Under the pieces are notes generated by a model, which worked only from the letters and a program-made list of their open reading frames with translations, ran no database searches and was not told the DNA's origin. Of a stretch of 64,000 bases of DNA, positions 1-9,049 are shown piece after piece. Every line of letters begins with the position of its first letter. The first letter of the stretch is position 1. The stretch covers positions 1,178,001 to 1,242,000 of the forward strand of contig NZ_LBGV01000001.1 in the NCBI RefSeq assembly GCF_001274635.1, in the 5' to 3' direction. This stretch comes from Persicobacter sp. CCB-QB2 (GTDB taxonomy: Bacteria; Bacteroidota; Bacteroidia; Cytophagales; Cyclobacteriaceae). The position numbers were made by a program, and so were the translations under genes.

Positions 1-366
1 ACCCTTCGTTTGGAGCATGCCGGTGAGCTCTATGAAGAGGCCGAGAAAGAGGTGTTGAAGCGTTTTCCTAATCTTCCGCAGAATTCTGAGGAGTGGAACC
101 TGACAGATCAGCAAATCGAAGAAGTAGAAGAAGTTTTGGCAGATGCCATGATGGAAGCTGAGGCAGAAGGAACCGTGAAGGTGAAAGAGCATGTTACTTT
201 GGATTACAATTCCGATTTGGATACGGAAATCTATGTGGATGTAGCGTTGAATGTGGATGCGATCGACAATCAGGTAATTGCCAAGTTTGTGGATGATTAC
301 AATAGCGGTGCATTAAAACTTGATGACCAATTGTATTCCTTCGTTCACGAAGAAGATGAGCAATAA
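1..366 (+). CDS. 5'-truncated acidic hypothetical protein
   Basis: The frame is open from the first base of the window, so this is the C-terminal part of a longer protein. At least 121 residues are visible. The TTG at position 10 is not needed as a start. The product is very acidic, with runs of Glu and Asp, no membrane segment and no signal peptide, which suggests a soluble cytoplasmic protein. I do not recognise the family and assign no function. A strong hairpin terminator begins 22 bp after the stop codon, so it is the last gene of its transcription unit. Confidence 0.7.
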   Translation, partial: TLRLEHAGELYEEAEKEVLKRFPNLPQNSEEWNLTDQQIEEVEEVLADAMMEAEAEGTVKVKEHVTLDYNSDLDTEIYVDVALNVDAIDNQVIAKFVDDYNSGALKLDDQLYSFVHEEDEQ

Positions 367-387
367 TCAAAAGCTTATAAAAAAGGA

Positions 388-416
388 AAGGCTAGCAATT
401 ATGCTAGCCTTTTTTG
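388..416 (+). terminator. Rho-independent terminator
   Basis: Perfect 10-bp stem AAGGCTAGCA / TGCTAGCCTT with a 4-nt loop (ATTA), running into a T tract. It ends the acidic gene and lies just beyond the 3' end of convergent fadD. Confidence 0.85.
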
Positions 417-433
417 GTTCATAGTGGTTCTGG

Positions 434-2119
434 TTATACAGAAACGCTTTTGCGTTCCTCGTATTCCTTTAATTTTCTCCTTAATATTTTGCCCACATTG
501 GATTTGGGTAATTCTTCCAAAAATTCAATATGTTTAGGTCGTTTGTAGGCAGTTAAATGTGCTTTACAATAAGTGAAAATTTCTTCTTTGGTTAGTGTCG
601 GGTCATTTTTGATGATAAATGCCTTTACGGTTTCATTGGATTTTTCATCCGGTATTCCAATAACCCCAGCTTCCGCCACTTTGGGGTGAGAAGTGACGGC
701 AGCTTCTACCTCATTGGGGTAAACATTGAAGCCGGAAACATTGATCATTTCCTTTTTTCGATCGACTAGCTTAATATAGCCCTCAACGGTCATATATCCA
801 ATATCTCCGGTCTTTAACCAATCCCCTTCCATGACCAGCGCTGTTTCGTCTGTTCTGTTCCAGTAGCCTCTCATCACCTGCGGGCCACGCACCCAGACTT
901 CTCCATGTTCCCCGAAATCCATATCCTTTCCTTCGTCGGAAACGATGCGCACGTCAGTACTTGGCAAAGGCATGCCGATCGTCCCGATTTTTTCGGAGCC
1001 ATCAATCGGGTTGCAGGCCACCACCGGGGAAGATTCTGTTAATCCATAGCCTTCGGCCAATGGGCATCCGGTTACTTTTTTCCACTTTTCAGCTACATGG
1101 TCCTGTACTGCCATGCCGCCGCCAATGGCCACTTTAAAATTGGAGAAATCAATATTTAAAAAGTCCTTCTGTAATAATAAGGCATTGAATAAAGTGTTCA
1201 CGCCAGTAAAAACCGAGAATGGATGTTTTTTTAGTTCTTTGATAAAAGCGGGTAAATCTCGTGGATTCGTGATTAAGATGTTTTTTCCACCGGTTTTGAA
1301 GAACAGCCAGCAATTCACTGTGAGCGCAAAAATGTGGTATAATGGTAAAGCCGTGATTACAATTTCCTTCCCAGCTACCAAACCGGTCATCATCCATGCG
1401 CCATTTTGCTCCATATTGGCGATGATGTTCCGGTGGGTCAACATCGCGCCTTTGGAGATTCCCGTGGTGCCTCCCGTATATTGTAAAAAGGCCAAATCTT
1501 CCGGAGCCAATTCTACTTTTTCCAGCCGGAGCTTGCTGCCTTCTTTTAACGCGTCTTTAAAAGAAACATGCCCGTCCAATTGATATGGAGGGACCATTTT
1601 TTTAATATGTTTCACAACAAAGTTCACAATGTTGCCTTTTAAGCCGCCAAGTAAATCACCTAATTTGGTGACAATAACATGCTTAATGTCCGTGTCCGTA
1701 AGAATTTCTTCCAGATTCGAGGCGAAGTTGGCAACGATTACAATGGCTTTCGCTCCGGAATCTTTGAACTGATGTGCCATTTCATGAGTGGTATATAACG
1801 GATTGGTGTTAACCACGATCAGGCCTGCTTTCAATGCACCAAACATGACGATGGGGTATTGCAGGAGGTTGGGCATCTGAATGGCTATTCGATCTCCTTT
1901 TTTAAGACCTAGAGATTGTTGCAGATAGGCTGCAAAATCATCGCTAAGTTGGTCGATTTGGTTAAAAGTCATGGCGGCGCCCATATTTTCAAAGGCGATT
2001 TGCTCTCCGTAAGTGTTGACCGCCTCTTCAATAAGTTCAATAAGATTGGTGTAAACCGCAGGGTTGATGTGCTCAGATACTCCTTGGGGATAGTTTTGGA
2101 GCCAGGGTTTGTTGTTCAT
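434..2119 (-). CDS. fadD: long-chain fatty acid--CoA ligase
   Basis: A 561-aa ANL-superfamily adenylating enzyme that activates long-chain fatty acids with ATP and CoA for beta-oxidation or lipid synthesis. The FadD-like segment GDRIAIQMPNLLQYP lies near residue 75. The phosphate-binding motif YTGGTTG is at residues 214-220, followed by the adenylate motif YGLTESSP, the hinge-region DWLKTGD and a C-terminal catalytic region ending PKSNVGKILRR. Length is normal for bacterial FadD. The ATG at 2119 gives the expected N-terminus. It is a single-gene unit, convergent with the upstream acidic gene and separated by about 450 bp from the divergent Lrp-type regulator. No link between regulator and enzyme can be shown from sequence alone. 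Confidence 0.93.
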   Translation of the reverse strand: MNNKPWLQNYPQGVSEHINPAVYTNLIELIEEAVNTYGEQIAFENMGAAMTFNQIDQLSDDFAAYLQQSLGLKKGDRIAIQMPNLLQYPIVMFGALKAGLIVVNTNPLYTTHEMAHQFKDSGAKAIVIVANFASNLEEILTDTDIKHVIVTKLGDLLGGLKGNIVNFVVKHIKKMVPPYQLDGHVSFKDALKEGSKLRLEKVELAPEDLAFLQYTGGTTGISKGAMLTHRNIIANMEQNGAWMMTGLVAGKEIVITALPLYHIFALTVNCWLFFKTGGKNILITNPRDLPAFIKELKKHPFSVFTGVNTLFNALLLQKDFLNIDFSNFKVAIGGGMAVQDHVAEKWKKVTGCPLAEGYGLTESSPVVACNPIDGSEKIGTIGMPLPSTDVRIVSDEGKDMDFGEHGEVWVRGPQVMRGYWNRTDETALVMEGDWLKTGDIGYMTVEGYIKLVDRKKEMINVSGFNVYPNEVEAAVTSHPKVAEAGVIGIPDEKSNETVKAFIIKNDPTLTKEEIFTYCKAHLTAYKRPKHIEFLEELPKSNVGKILRRKLKEYEERKSVSV

Positions 2120-2523
2120 AAGGTAATAGGGTTTCGGGCTAAAGTTGTAAGTAATATATGGTTATTGTTTTAAGGTCTTCATTTAAAATACATAATTTCC
2201 AGCATAATGATAAGGGAATTATAAAAAATATGCTGATTTTAGGTAAATTTTTAAATTTAGGGTCGCTATTTATCCATTCTTTTATTATTCTTGTATCGCG
2301 CCTTGCGAATGGATACCAAATGTTTTTTGAAAGTCACCCCTTAACAACTCTTTAGCTCTTTGGCTTTTTCTTTTTGGTGTTTTTTTAGCTGATCGTTAAT
2401 GAGGAATAGGAGATTTTTTTATGATTTGTTAATTGCTTGGTGATAAAGTCGTCAAATATTCGGTGGATTGATGTTTTTTTTGAGAATTCCTTAAAAAAAT
2501 CGGCAAATAAATACCTCAATCGC

Positions 2524-2531
2524 TATATTTG
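2524..2531 (+). promoter_or_regulatory. -7 promoter box of the Lrp-type gene
   Basis: TATATTTG matches the Bacteroidota -7 consensus TAnnTTTG and lies 37 bp before the start codon. No good -33 TTTG is found at the usual distance. The rest of 2120-2568 holds nothing else I can name. Confidence 0.4.
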
Positions 2532-2568
2532 ACTTGAATAATTCGGGGAATGATAATATTTTTGTGAA

Positions 2569-3039
2569 ATGATGAATAAAAATTATGAGATCGATAATGT
2601 GGATATGAAGATCCTTTCACTGTTAACGGAGGATGCCAAGATGCCTTATACAGAGGTAGCGAAGCGTGTTTTCGTGTCAGGGGGTACTGTCCATGTTCGT
2701 ATGCGTAAACTGGAGGAAATGGGGATTGTTCGTGGGACTACCCTGGATATGGATTACTCCAAGATGGGCTATGATATTACAGCATTCTTAGGGATTTATC
2801 TGGAAAAGTCGTCTTTGTATGATTCAGTGATCGAGCGCCTGGTGCAAATTTCGGAAATCGTCACCATTCATTACACTACGGGGAATTACAATATTTTCGT
2901 AAAAATGCACTGTCGTGATACCATGCACCTGAAAAATACTTTGCACGATAAGATTCAGCAGATTGAGGGGATTGAAAGAACCGAGACTATCATTTCTTTA
3001 GAAGAGTCTATGAATCGTCACATAAAGTTTGGTGAATAA
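2569..3039 (+). CDS. Lrp/AsnC family transcriptional regulator
   Basis: A 156-aa regulator with an N-terminal winged helix-turn-helix (about residues 8-60; DMKILSLLTEDAKMPYTEVAKRV... then GTVHVRMRKLEEMGIV) and a C-terminal RAM/AsnC ligand-binding domain (about 70-150). Family members form octamers and usually sense amino acids. Two ATGs are adjacent (2569 and 2572) and either could be used. The gene stands alone, followed by a strong hairpin terminator, and precedes sufB. The effector and targets cannot be read from the sequence. Confidence 0.9.
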   Translation: MMNKNYEIDNVDMKILSLLTEDAKMPYTEVAKRVFVSGGTVHVRMRKLEEMGIVRGTTLDMDYSKMGYDITAFLGIYLEKSSLYDSVIERLVQISEIVTIHYTTGNYNIFVKMHCRDTMHLKNTLHDKIQQIEGIERTETIISLEESMNRHIKFGE

Positions 3040-3089
3040 TTGACTCCAACTATAGATTGTTCAAATACAATCATAACAATTTATAATTG

Positions 3090-3122
3090 AATAAGCCCAT
3101 TTTTACGAATGGGCTTATTTGT
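3090..3122 (+). terminator. Rho-independent terminator after the Lrp-type gene
   Basis: Perfect 11-bp stem AATAAGCCCAT / ATGGGCTTATT with an 8-nt loop, followed by T residues. It separates the regulator from the suf promoter. Confidence 0.8.
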
Positions 3123-3205
3123 TTGCCCCTGTTTCTAATTCTATATTTGCAACAGTGAACAAACAGGTATTTTGCTGCAAATAACTTTTAAGTTAATCTT
3201 TTTAT

Positions 3206-3213
3206 TACCTTTG
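3206..3213 (+). promoter_or_regulatory. -7 promoter box of the sufBCD operon
   Basis: TACCTTTG is a full match to TAnnTTTG, 34 bp before the sufB ATG. A second match, TATATTTG, lies upstream at 3142-3149 and could be an alternative promoter. I see no iron-sulfur regulator gene next to it. Confidence 0.5.
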
Positions 3214-3247
3214 CAGTTGAGTATTTATAAATAGTCTAAATAACGAC

Positions 3248-4699
3248 ATGAGTAAAGACGATCAAATTCTTGAGGAATTTACCCAGTCGGAATATAAGCA
3301 TGGTTTCGTGACCGATATTGAGCAGGAATTTGCTCCTAAAGGTCTTAACGAAGATATCATTCGCTTTATTTCCGCCAAAAAGGAGGAGCCGGAGTGGCTG
3401 TTGGAGTGGCGCTTGAAGGCCTTCCGTCATTGGCAGACCCTCACGGAACCAGAATGGCCTAACGTAGATTACCCTAAACCAGACTTTCAGGACCTTCACT
3501 ATTATGCGGCACCGAAAAAGAAGCCGGAGTTGGAGAGCCTGGACCAAGTGGACCCTGAATTACTAGATACTTTCAAACGCCTAGGAATCTCTCTGGAAGA
3601 ACAAAAGAGATTAAGTGGCGTGAAAGTAGCGGTGGATGCAGTATTAGACTCTGTTTCCGTTGCCACTACTTTCCGCGAAACCCTGGCAGAGCAGGGGATT
3701 ATTTTCTGCTCTTTTAGTGAGGCGGTAAAAGATCACCCTGAGCTAGTAAAGAAATATCTGGGTTCCGTAGTACCCTATACGGATAACTTCTATGCCGCTT
3801 TGAACTCGGCCGTATTCTCGGACGGTTCATTTGCCTATATTCCTAAAGGGGTACATTGCCCTATGGAACTTTCTACTTACTTCCGAATCAACGCAGCCAA
3901 CACCGGTCAGTTTGAGCGTACGCTAATCGTTGCGGAAGAAGGTTCAAAGGTTTCTTATTTGGAAGGATGTACTGCTCCTCAGCGTGATGAGAATCAATTG
4001 CACGCTGCTGTGGTAGAGATCTTTGTAGAAAAGGAAGCTGATGTAAAATATTCTACTGTACAAAACTGGTTCCCTGGTGATGCAGAAGGAAAAGGAGGTA
4101 TTTATAACTTCGTAACCAAGCGTGGTATCTGTAATGGATCTCATGCAAAGTTGAGCTGGACGCAGGTGGAAACCGGTTCTGCGGTGACCTGGAAATACCC
4201 TTCTTGTGTATTGAAAGGAGACTATTCTATTGGTGAATTCTATTCTGTTGCAGTAACGAACAACTTGCAGCAGGCCGATACAGGTACCAAAATGATCCAC
4301 ATTGGAAAAAATACCAAGTCGCGTATTGTATCCAAAGGGGTTTCTGCCGGTAAATCGCAGAACTCTTACCGTGGATTGGTGAAAGTATTGAAGCGTGCGG
4401 AAGGTGCTCGTAACTTCTCTCAGTGTGATTCTCTTTTGATGGGTGATCAGTGTGGTGCACACACTTTCCCTTACATTGAGATTGACAATAAAACTGCACA
4501 TGTAGAACACGAGGCGACTACCTCCAAAATTGGTGAAGACCAATTGTTCTATTGTAACCAGCGTGGTATTGATACCGAAGCAGCCGTAGCCCTGATCGTA
4601 AACGGTTACTGTAAAGAGGTATTGAACCAATTGCCAATGGAGTTCGCAGTAGAGGCGCAGAAATTGTTAGCCCTTACTTTGGAAGGATCCGTAGGTTAA
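3248..4699 (+). CDS. sufB: Fe-S cluster assembly scaffold protein SufB
   Basis: A 483-aa SufB, the scaffold subunit of the SufBC2D complex on which iron-sulfur clusters are built in the cytoplasm. The C-terminal beta-helix core carries the conserved QCDSLLMGD segment, whose Cys corresponds to the E. coli sulfur-accepting and ligand Cys405, and EHEATTSKI with the Glu reported as a partner ligand. The end reads [14 protein letters not shown] as in other SufB proteins. Length is close to the E. coli protein. It is the first gene of sufBCD, with sufC starting 84 bp downstream, and sits behind a TAnnTTTG promoter box. Confidence 0.97.
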   Translation: MSKDDQILEEFTQSEYKHGFVTDIEQEFAPKGLNEDIIRFISAKKEEPEWLLEWRLKAFRHWQTLTEPEWPNVDYPKPDFQDLHYYAAPKKKPELESLDQVDPELLDTFKRLGISLEEQKRLSGVKVAVDAVLDSVSVATTFRETLAEQGIIFCSFSEAVKDHPELVKKYLGSVVPYTDNFYAALNSAVFSDGSFAYIPKGVHCPMELSTYFRINAANTGQFERTLIVAEEGSKVSYLEGCTAPQRDENQLHAAVVEIFVEKEADVKYSTVQNWFPGDAEGKGGIYNFVTKRGICNGSHAKLSWTQVETGSAVTWKYPSCVLKGDYSIGEFYSVAVTNNLQQADTGTKMIHIGKNTKSRIVSKGVSAGKSQNSYRGLVKVLKRAEGARNFSQCDSLLMGDQCGAHTFPYIEIDNKTAHVEHEATTSKIGEDQLFYCNQRGIDTEAAVALIVNGYCKEVLNQLPMEFAVEAQKLLALTLEGSVG

Positions 4700-4783
4700 T
4701 TTTTTATCGCTGATTTATCGGCGGGGATGGGGAAGCCCATCCGAATCAAAAATATTCATAAGACAATCATAAAAATCAGATAA

Positions 4784-5545
4784 ATGTTAAGCATTAAGAA
4801 TCTGAAGGCAAATATCGGTGAAAAGGAGATCCTGAGAGGGATCAACTTGGAGGTAAAGCCGGGGGAAGTTCACGCAATCATGGGACCTAACGGTTCCGGT
4901 AAGTCCACTTTGGCCTCTGTATTGGCAGGTCGTGAGGATTTTGAAGTTGTTGGTGGTGAAGTAGATTTTCAGGGCAAAGATCTTTTGGATTTCGGTCCTG
5001 AAGAGCGTGCGCGTGAAGGTGTATTTTTGGCATTCCAGTATCCGGTAGAGATTCCGGGCGTGAGTACGATTAACTTCATGAAGACTGCTTTGAATCAGGT
5101 GCGTGAGCATAGAGGAGAAGAGGCTTTGAGTGCAGTTGATTTCCTTAAAGTGATGAAGGAAAAAATGGAGTTGGTAGAGATTTCTCAGTCGCTTTTGAAT
5201 CGTTCTTTGAACGAAGGTTTCTCCGGTGGGGAGAAAAAGCGTAATGAGATCTTCCAAATGGCCATGTTGGAGCCAAAACTTTCTATTTTGGATGAAACGG
5301 ATTCCGGTTTGGATATTGATGCCTTGCGTATCGTAGCTAATGGCGTGAATAAGTTGAAAAATAAAGACAACGCGACTATCGTGGTTACCCACTACCAGCG
5401 TTTGTTGGATTACATCGTGCCGGATTATGTGCACGTACTTTATAACGGTCGTATCGTGAAGTCCGGTACCAAAGAATTGGCTTTGGAATTGGAAGAGAAA
5501 GGATATGACTGGATCAAGGCCGAGGCCGATCAGCAATTTGCTTAA
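4784..5545 (+). CDS. sufC: Fe-S cluster assembly ATPase SufC
   Basis: A 253-aa ABC-type ATPase that powers the SufBC2D scaffold. The Walker A motif GPNGSGKST is near residue 35, the ABC signature reads FSGGEKKRNE, and Walker B is LSILDETDSGLDID, followed by the switch His in VVTHYQR. The LDETDSGLD form with SGGEKKR is typical of SufC rather than of transport ATPases, and there is no membrane partner gene. The gap to sufD is 24 bp, consistent with one transcript. Confidence 0.97.
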   Translation: MLSIKNLKANIGEKEILRGINLEVKPGEVHAIMGPNGSGKSTLASVLAGREDFEVVGGEVDFQGKDLLDFGPEERAREGVFLAFQYPVEIPGVSTINFMKTALNQVREHRGEEALSAVDFLKVMKEKMELVEISQSLLNRSLNEGFSGGEKKRNEIFQMAMLEPKLSILDETDSGLDIDALRIVANGVNKLKNKDNATIVVTHYQRLLDYIVPDYVHVLYNGRIVKSGTKELALELEEKGYDWIKAEADQQFA

Positions 5546-5569
5546 TGTTCCACTTTTAAGATCATAGGT

Positions 5570-6880
5570 ATGTCCATGACTCTATCCCAAAAGGATGCCA
5601 TGAACCAGATCGCTGAGGTACATGAGCAAACCGTCGCTAAAATCCCTGCTGTTGTAGCTGAAAAAGCGAAAGCTGCCTGGGAAGCATTGGCTGCGGAAGG
5701 TTTGCCAGCGCCAAAGGCGGAAGAATATAAATATACGCCCATTACAAAGCAAATTGAGAAGCACTTTGACTTTACTGCGGAAGTACCAGCAGGAAAGTTG
5801 ACCGCAGAGGAGGTGGAAGCACTTCGCTTTGCGAGTGTGGATGCAGATGTTTTTGTAGTGGAGAATGGTGTTTTCAATCCGGCAATTTCCCATTTCGATG
5901 CAGCCAACTATACGGCTTGCTCGTTGGCAGAGGCTGCAGACCAGCACGCTGATCTATTGGCGGCGCACTTTGCAAAACACCCTCATCAGGAAGATCCTTT
6001 CCTTCAGTTAAATACCGCCATGACGGCTAATGGTGTTTTCATTCATGTGTCAAAGAATAAAGTGGTTGAAAAACCTATCTTATTGTTGCACATCAATGAT
6101 ACCCGTGAAGGTCAGGTGATTGCACAGCCTCGTAATATGGTGATTGCAGCGCAATCGGCTGCAGTGACAGTATTCGAAAGATATCGTACCATCGGGGAGC
6201 AAAAGAGTTTGAATAATGTAGTAACTGAAGTTTTCGCGGAAGCGAATGCGAATGTGAACTATTATAAGATTGAAGATGAAGGGGATGCCGCATATCACGT
6301 GGGTAACACCATGATCGTCCAGTCGCGTGACTCAGTAGTTTCTACTTTCACCATGACCCTTAATGGGGCGATGGTTCGTAACAACATCAATTTCGTATTG
6401 GACGGTGAAAACATCACTTCCAACATGTACGGATTGTCATTGTTGAAAGGAACTTCTCATGTAGATAACCATACCACCGTAGACCATACCCACCCGAATT
6501 GTGAGTCCAATGAGCTTTACAAAGGGGTGTATGATGAAAAATCTGCCGGAGTATTCAATGGTAAAATCTTCGTACGTGAAGGTGCACAGAAGACCAATGC
6601 ATTCCAGTCCAACAAGAATATTTTGTTAACCGACGATGCTTCGATTGATACCAAGCCTCAGTTAGAGATTTGGGCCGATGATGTGAAGTGTTCGCATGGT
6701 TGTACAAACGGTCAGTTGGATCCGGAGCAATTATTTTACCTGCGTGCTCGTGGTATCGACCAGAAAACCGCACATGGCATGTTATTGTATGCTTTTGCAG
6801 CGGATGTATTGGAGAATATCCACATCGATGCACTTCGTGAAGAATTAGAAAAAATTATTCACGAAAGAGCAGGTTATTAA
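5570..6880 (+). CDS. sufD: Fe-S cluster assembly protein SufD
   Basis: A 436-aa SufD, the paralogue of SufB that forms the SufBC2D heterocomplex and is linked to iron entry. The C-terminal core holds DDVKCSHG, whose His corresponds to functionally important His360 of E. coli SufD, then GQLDPEQLFYLRARGID. The N-terminal about 120 residues are the variable helical region. Two possible ATGs (5570 and 5576) lie close together. A terminator hairpin follows the stop, so sufBCD ends here as a unit even though sufS and sufE follow 2.2 kb later. Confidence 0.96.
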   Translation: MSMTLSQKDAMNQIAEVHEQTVAKIPAVVAEKAKAAWEALAAEGLPAPKAEEYKYTPITKQIEKHFDFTAEVPAGKLTAEEVEALRFASVDADVFVVENGVFNPAISHFDAANYTACSLAEAADQHADLLAAHFAKHPHQEDPFLQLNTAMTANGVFIHVSKNKVVEKPILLLHINDTREGQVIAQPRNMVIAAQSAAVTVFERYRTIGEQKSLNNVVTEVFAEANANVNYYKIEDEGDAAYHVGNTMIVQSRDSVVSTFTMTLNGAMVRNNINFVLDGENITSNMYGLSLLKGTSHVDNHTTVDHTHPNCESNELYKGVYDEKSAGVFNGKIFVREGAQKTNAFQSNKNILLTDDASIDTKPQLEIWADDVKCSHGCTNGQLDPEQLFYLRARGIDQKTAHGMLLYAFAADVLENIHIDALREELEKIIHERAGY

Positions 6881-6920
6881 TCGGAGAAATATTAGACGCA
6901 AGGAGCGTTAAAAAATACTA

Positions 6921-6956
6921 AAACGGTAACTATAATTTGGTTGCCGTTTTTTTTTG
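6921..6956 (+). terminator. Rho-independent terminator after sufD
   Basis: Stem AAACGGTAAC / GTTGCCGTTT (one G-U type pair), 9-nt loop, then about nine Ts. It splits the suf cluster into two transcription units. Confidence 0.8.
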
Positions 6957-7193
6957 AATTGAAAATTAAACTCAATTTCTCTTAGTAGAGTGGGGGAATC
7001 ATTTTTTTTAATTAGCGCTGGGGCCCTCTGGCGTGCGATTTTAGGCTTTATAAAATCAAGGGGTAAAAAACTTGTTTCGGTTTTAGTTGTCAAACTGGTT
7101 TGATTACAAAACATTTTTTTTTTAAAATGTACTTTTAGGTAGTATTTTTATTACTGTAAGCATATTTTTATGTATCAGCTTTTTTTAAGTTTT

Positions 7194-8756
7194 ATGGATA
7201 TGAGACTCTCTTTTTTTATAATTTTCGTTTTTCTAATACCCTCTCTGCTTTCCTGTAGGTCAGAGGTTCCTTCATTGAACGATGGGGAAATGGAGATAAA
7301 TATTGCTGACCGGGATTTTATCCGCGGAACCAAAGCGACTCTTTTCATGAGTAATATTGGTAATCCATCCTCCGTAAAAGAAGTAAAATATTACCTGTCG
7401 GGTAAGGAGATTGGTACAAGTAATCACTTTCCCTTTCAGCTCAAATTTAATTCCCGGGAGTTCGAAGATGGAATTTATGAATTGGATGCAGAGGTGATCT
7501 ATTCTGTTGAGGAGCAGGTTGCTGTCGTGCGGCGGCAGGTGGGTTTGCATAATGTAATTACGCGTTTGGATTCTAATACGGCATTTTTTGAGCGTTGGGT
7601 CTGGTTGATTGATCGGGAAGGAAATCCCATTTCAGAGCCTATGGATGTAACTTCCGCACAAACGTATTTTTTTCCGGATGATTGCCATGAAGAAATGGTG
7701 CAATTTGTGATATATTCCTGGCCAGTATTGGAGGGGAATACGGGTTCTTACAAGCTTATTTCTACCGATGTGTTATGTAGTCAGCCTCCTTTTATTTATT
7801 TTCCGGCACCAGAGGAAAAGGAATTGCCCGCATTACGTTTTGCGGAAAGCGGTTTGCCCCATTGGGTTGTAAAAGTGCCATTAGCGCCTCAAAATTTGGA
7901 GGGAGAGGCGCAGTTTGATTTGCAATTCAATAATGGGGAATGGCCTGTAAGTGTTAAGCAGACAGAAACAGAGTCTCATATGATTTATGAGGTTTCCTTT
8001 TTGCAGGAGCCAGGGAATGAGCTATTTGACCTGAATGTATTCAGAAAACAAAGAAGTTCAGGGAAAAGCGGGGCAGGGAAATATTGGCGACTATCCGATG
8101 TGAAAACACTACCTAACCAAAGTCAGTGGTTTGTGCTAGAGGAAGAAAAGGGGATGTCCTCTTCAGGTAATATCACCAAAAGCAATGTTCCAATTGCTTA
8201 TGTCAGGCAAGATGGTCTTCATTTTATGGGCGGAAATATGGAGGGTAGTGAAGAGTTAGGAAGTAGGAAGGAGGTTTTTCAGGAATCGGAACAGGTAAGA
8301 GCGTATGAATGGTGGGATTCTTTTGAGCAAAAAGAGGATTTCCAAAAGTCTATAATAATGCTTCATAATGGATTGCAATATATATATGAGCTATCCCCAC
8401 CACCAGCCCAATTGCCTAATCATCATTGGGAATCCATCCAGTTTAACACTAGAATCAATGGGGTGTCATGGAACCTAAATGGAGAACAGGTCGATTTCCT
8501 TCGTGGGAGAGCATCAATGCAGATCTCACCTAATGAAGCCAGATCATTATCAATTGTAATTGCTCTGGACGGGGATAATACTGGAAGTTTTGACTTACGT
8601 TTTCCATCGGTGATTCAGGAGGATTTTCAAATTGATTTTAAAAGCCTGAAATACTGTTATTTTTGGAAGGTGTTGGCTTCGAAGGAACAGATAGTGGATA
8701 ATAACTGGTATCGTATTGATGACCTTGTCGTGAAATCCATGTTGATTCAAGAGTAA
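7194..8756 (+). CDS. hypothetical lipoprotein inserted between sufD and sufS
   Basis: About 520 residues. The N-terminus has a hydrophobic signal ending in the lipobox-like PSLLSC, so it should be a lipidated envelope protein. Start choice is uncertain: ATGs at 7170, 7194 and 7200 are in frame, and the two later ones give the better signal peptide. Residues about 30-120 look like an Ig-like beta domain (KATLFMSNIGNPSSVKEVKYYLSGKEIG...DGIYELDAEVIY). The rest is beta-rich with no family I recognise and no catalytic motif. It is preceded by the sufD terminator and has no evident role in iron-sulfur assembly, so its position inside the suf cluster is probably incidental. Confidence 0.8.
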   Translation: MDMRLSFFIIFVFLIPSLLSCRSEVPSLNDGEMEINIADRDFIRGTKATLFMSNIGNPSSVKEVKYYLSGKEIGTSNHFPFQLKFNSREFEDGIYELDAEVIYSVEEQVAVVRRQVGLHNVITRLDSNTAFFERWVWLIDREGNPISEPMDVTSAQTYFFPDDCHEEMVQFVIYSWPVLEGNTGSYKLISTDVLCSQPPFIYFPAPEEKELPALRFAESGLPHWVVKVPLAPQNLEGEAQFDLQFNNGEWPVSVKQTETESHMIYEVSFLQEPGNELFDLNVFRKQRSSGKSGAGKYWRLSDVKTLPNQSQWFVLEEEKGMSSSGNITKSNVPIAYVRQDGLHFMGGNMEGSEELGSRKEVFQESEQVRAYEWWDSFEQKEDFQKSIIMLHNGLQYIYELSPPPAQLPNHHWESIQFNTRINGVSWNLNGEQVDFLRGRASMQISPNEARSLSIVIALDGDNTGSFDLRFPSVIQEDFQIDFKSLKYCYFWKVLASKEQIVDNNWYRIDDLVVKSMLIQE

Positions 8757-9049
8757 CGATAAATGGGCATTCTTTTGGGTGATGAGTCTGATGGGTGCAG
8801 ATTGACGGCCCATTCGTTTATTCATTTGCTCCAATAATTCTTCCCTTGATGGGCTTATCATTTTTTTTTATCCATCTGATCCCCTTCAAAAAACAAACAG
8901 TTGTTGAGATATTGCACTATTCCTTCGTAAATTGGATCGATTTTAAATAGCAAACCCTTATGTTGGGCGGCAGACCTTTGATTTGCAGTGATTTGCCCAA
9001 ATTTGAGTTGGCTTTCTATTAATGAAGCATCACCCTGGAATTAGAAAAT

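Noticed and set aside
3236-6833. Long minus-strand open frames opposite sufB, sufC and sufD
   Set aside because: They mirror strongly coding plus-strand genes, show no family resemblance and lack starts with promoter context; they are codon-bias shadows.
8757-8825. Inverted repeat AATGGGC / GCCCATT as terminator of the lipoprotein gene
   Set aside because: The arms are 7 bp with a loop near 37 nt and no T tract directly after the right arm; too weak to list.
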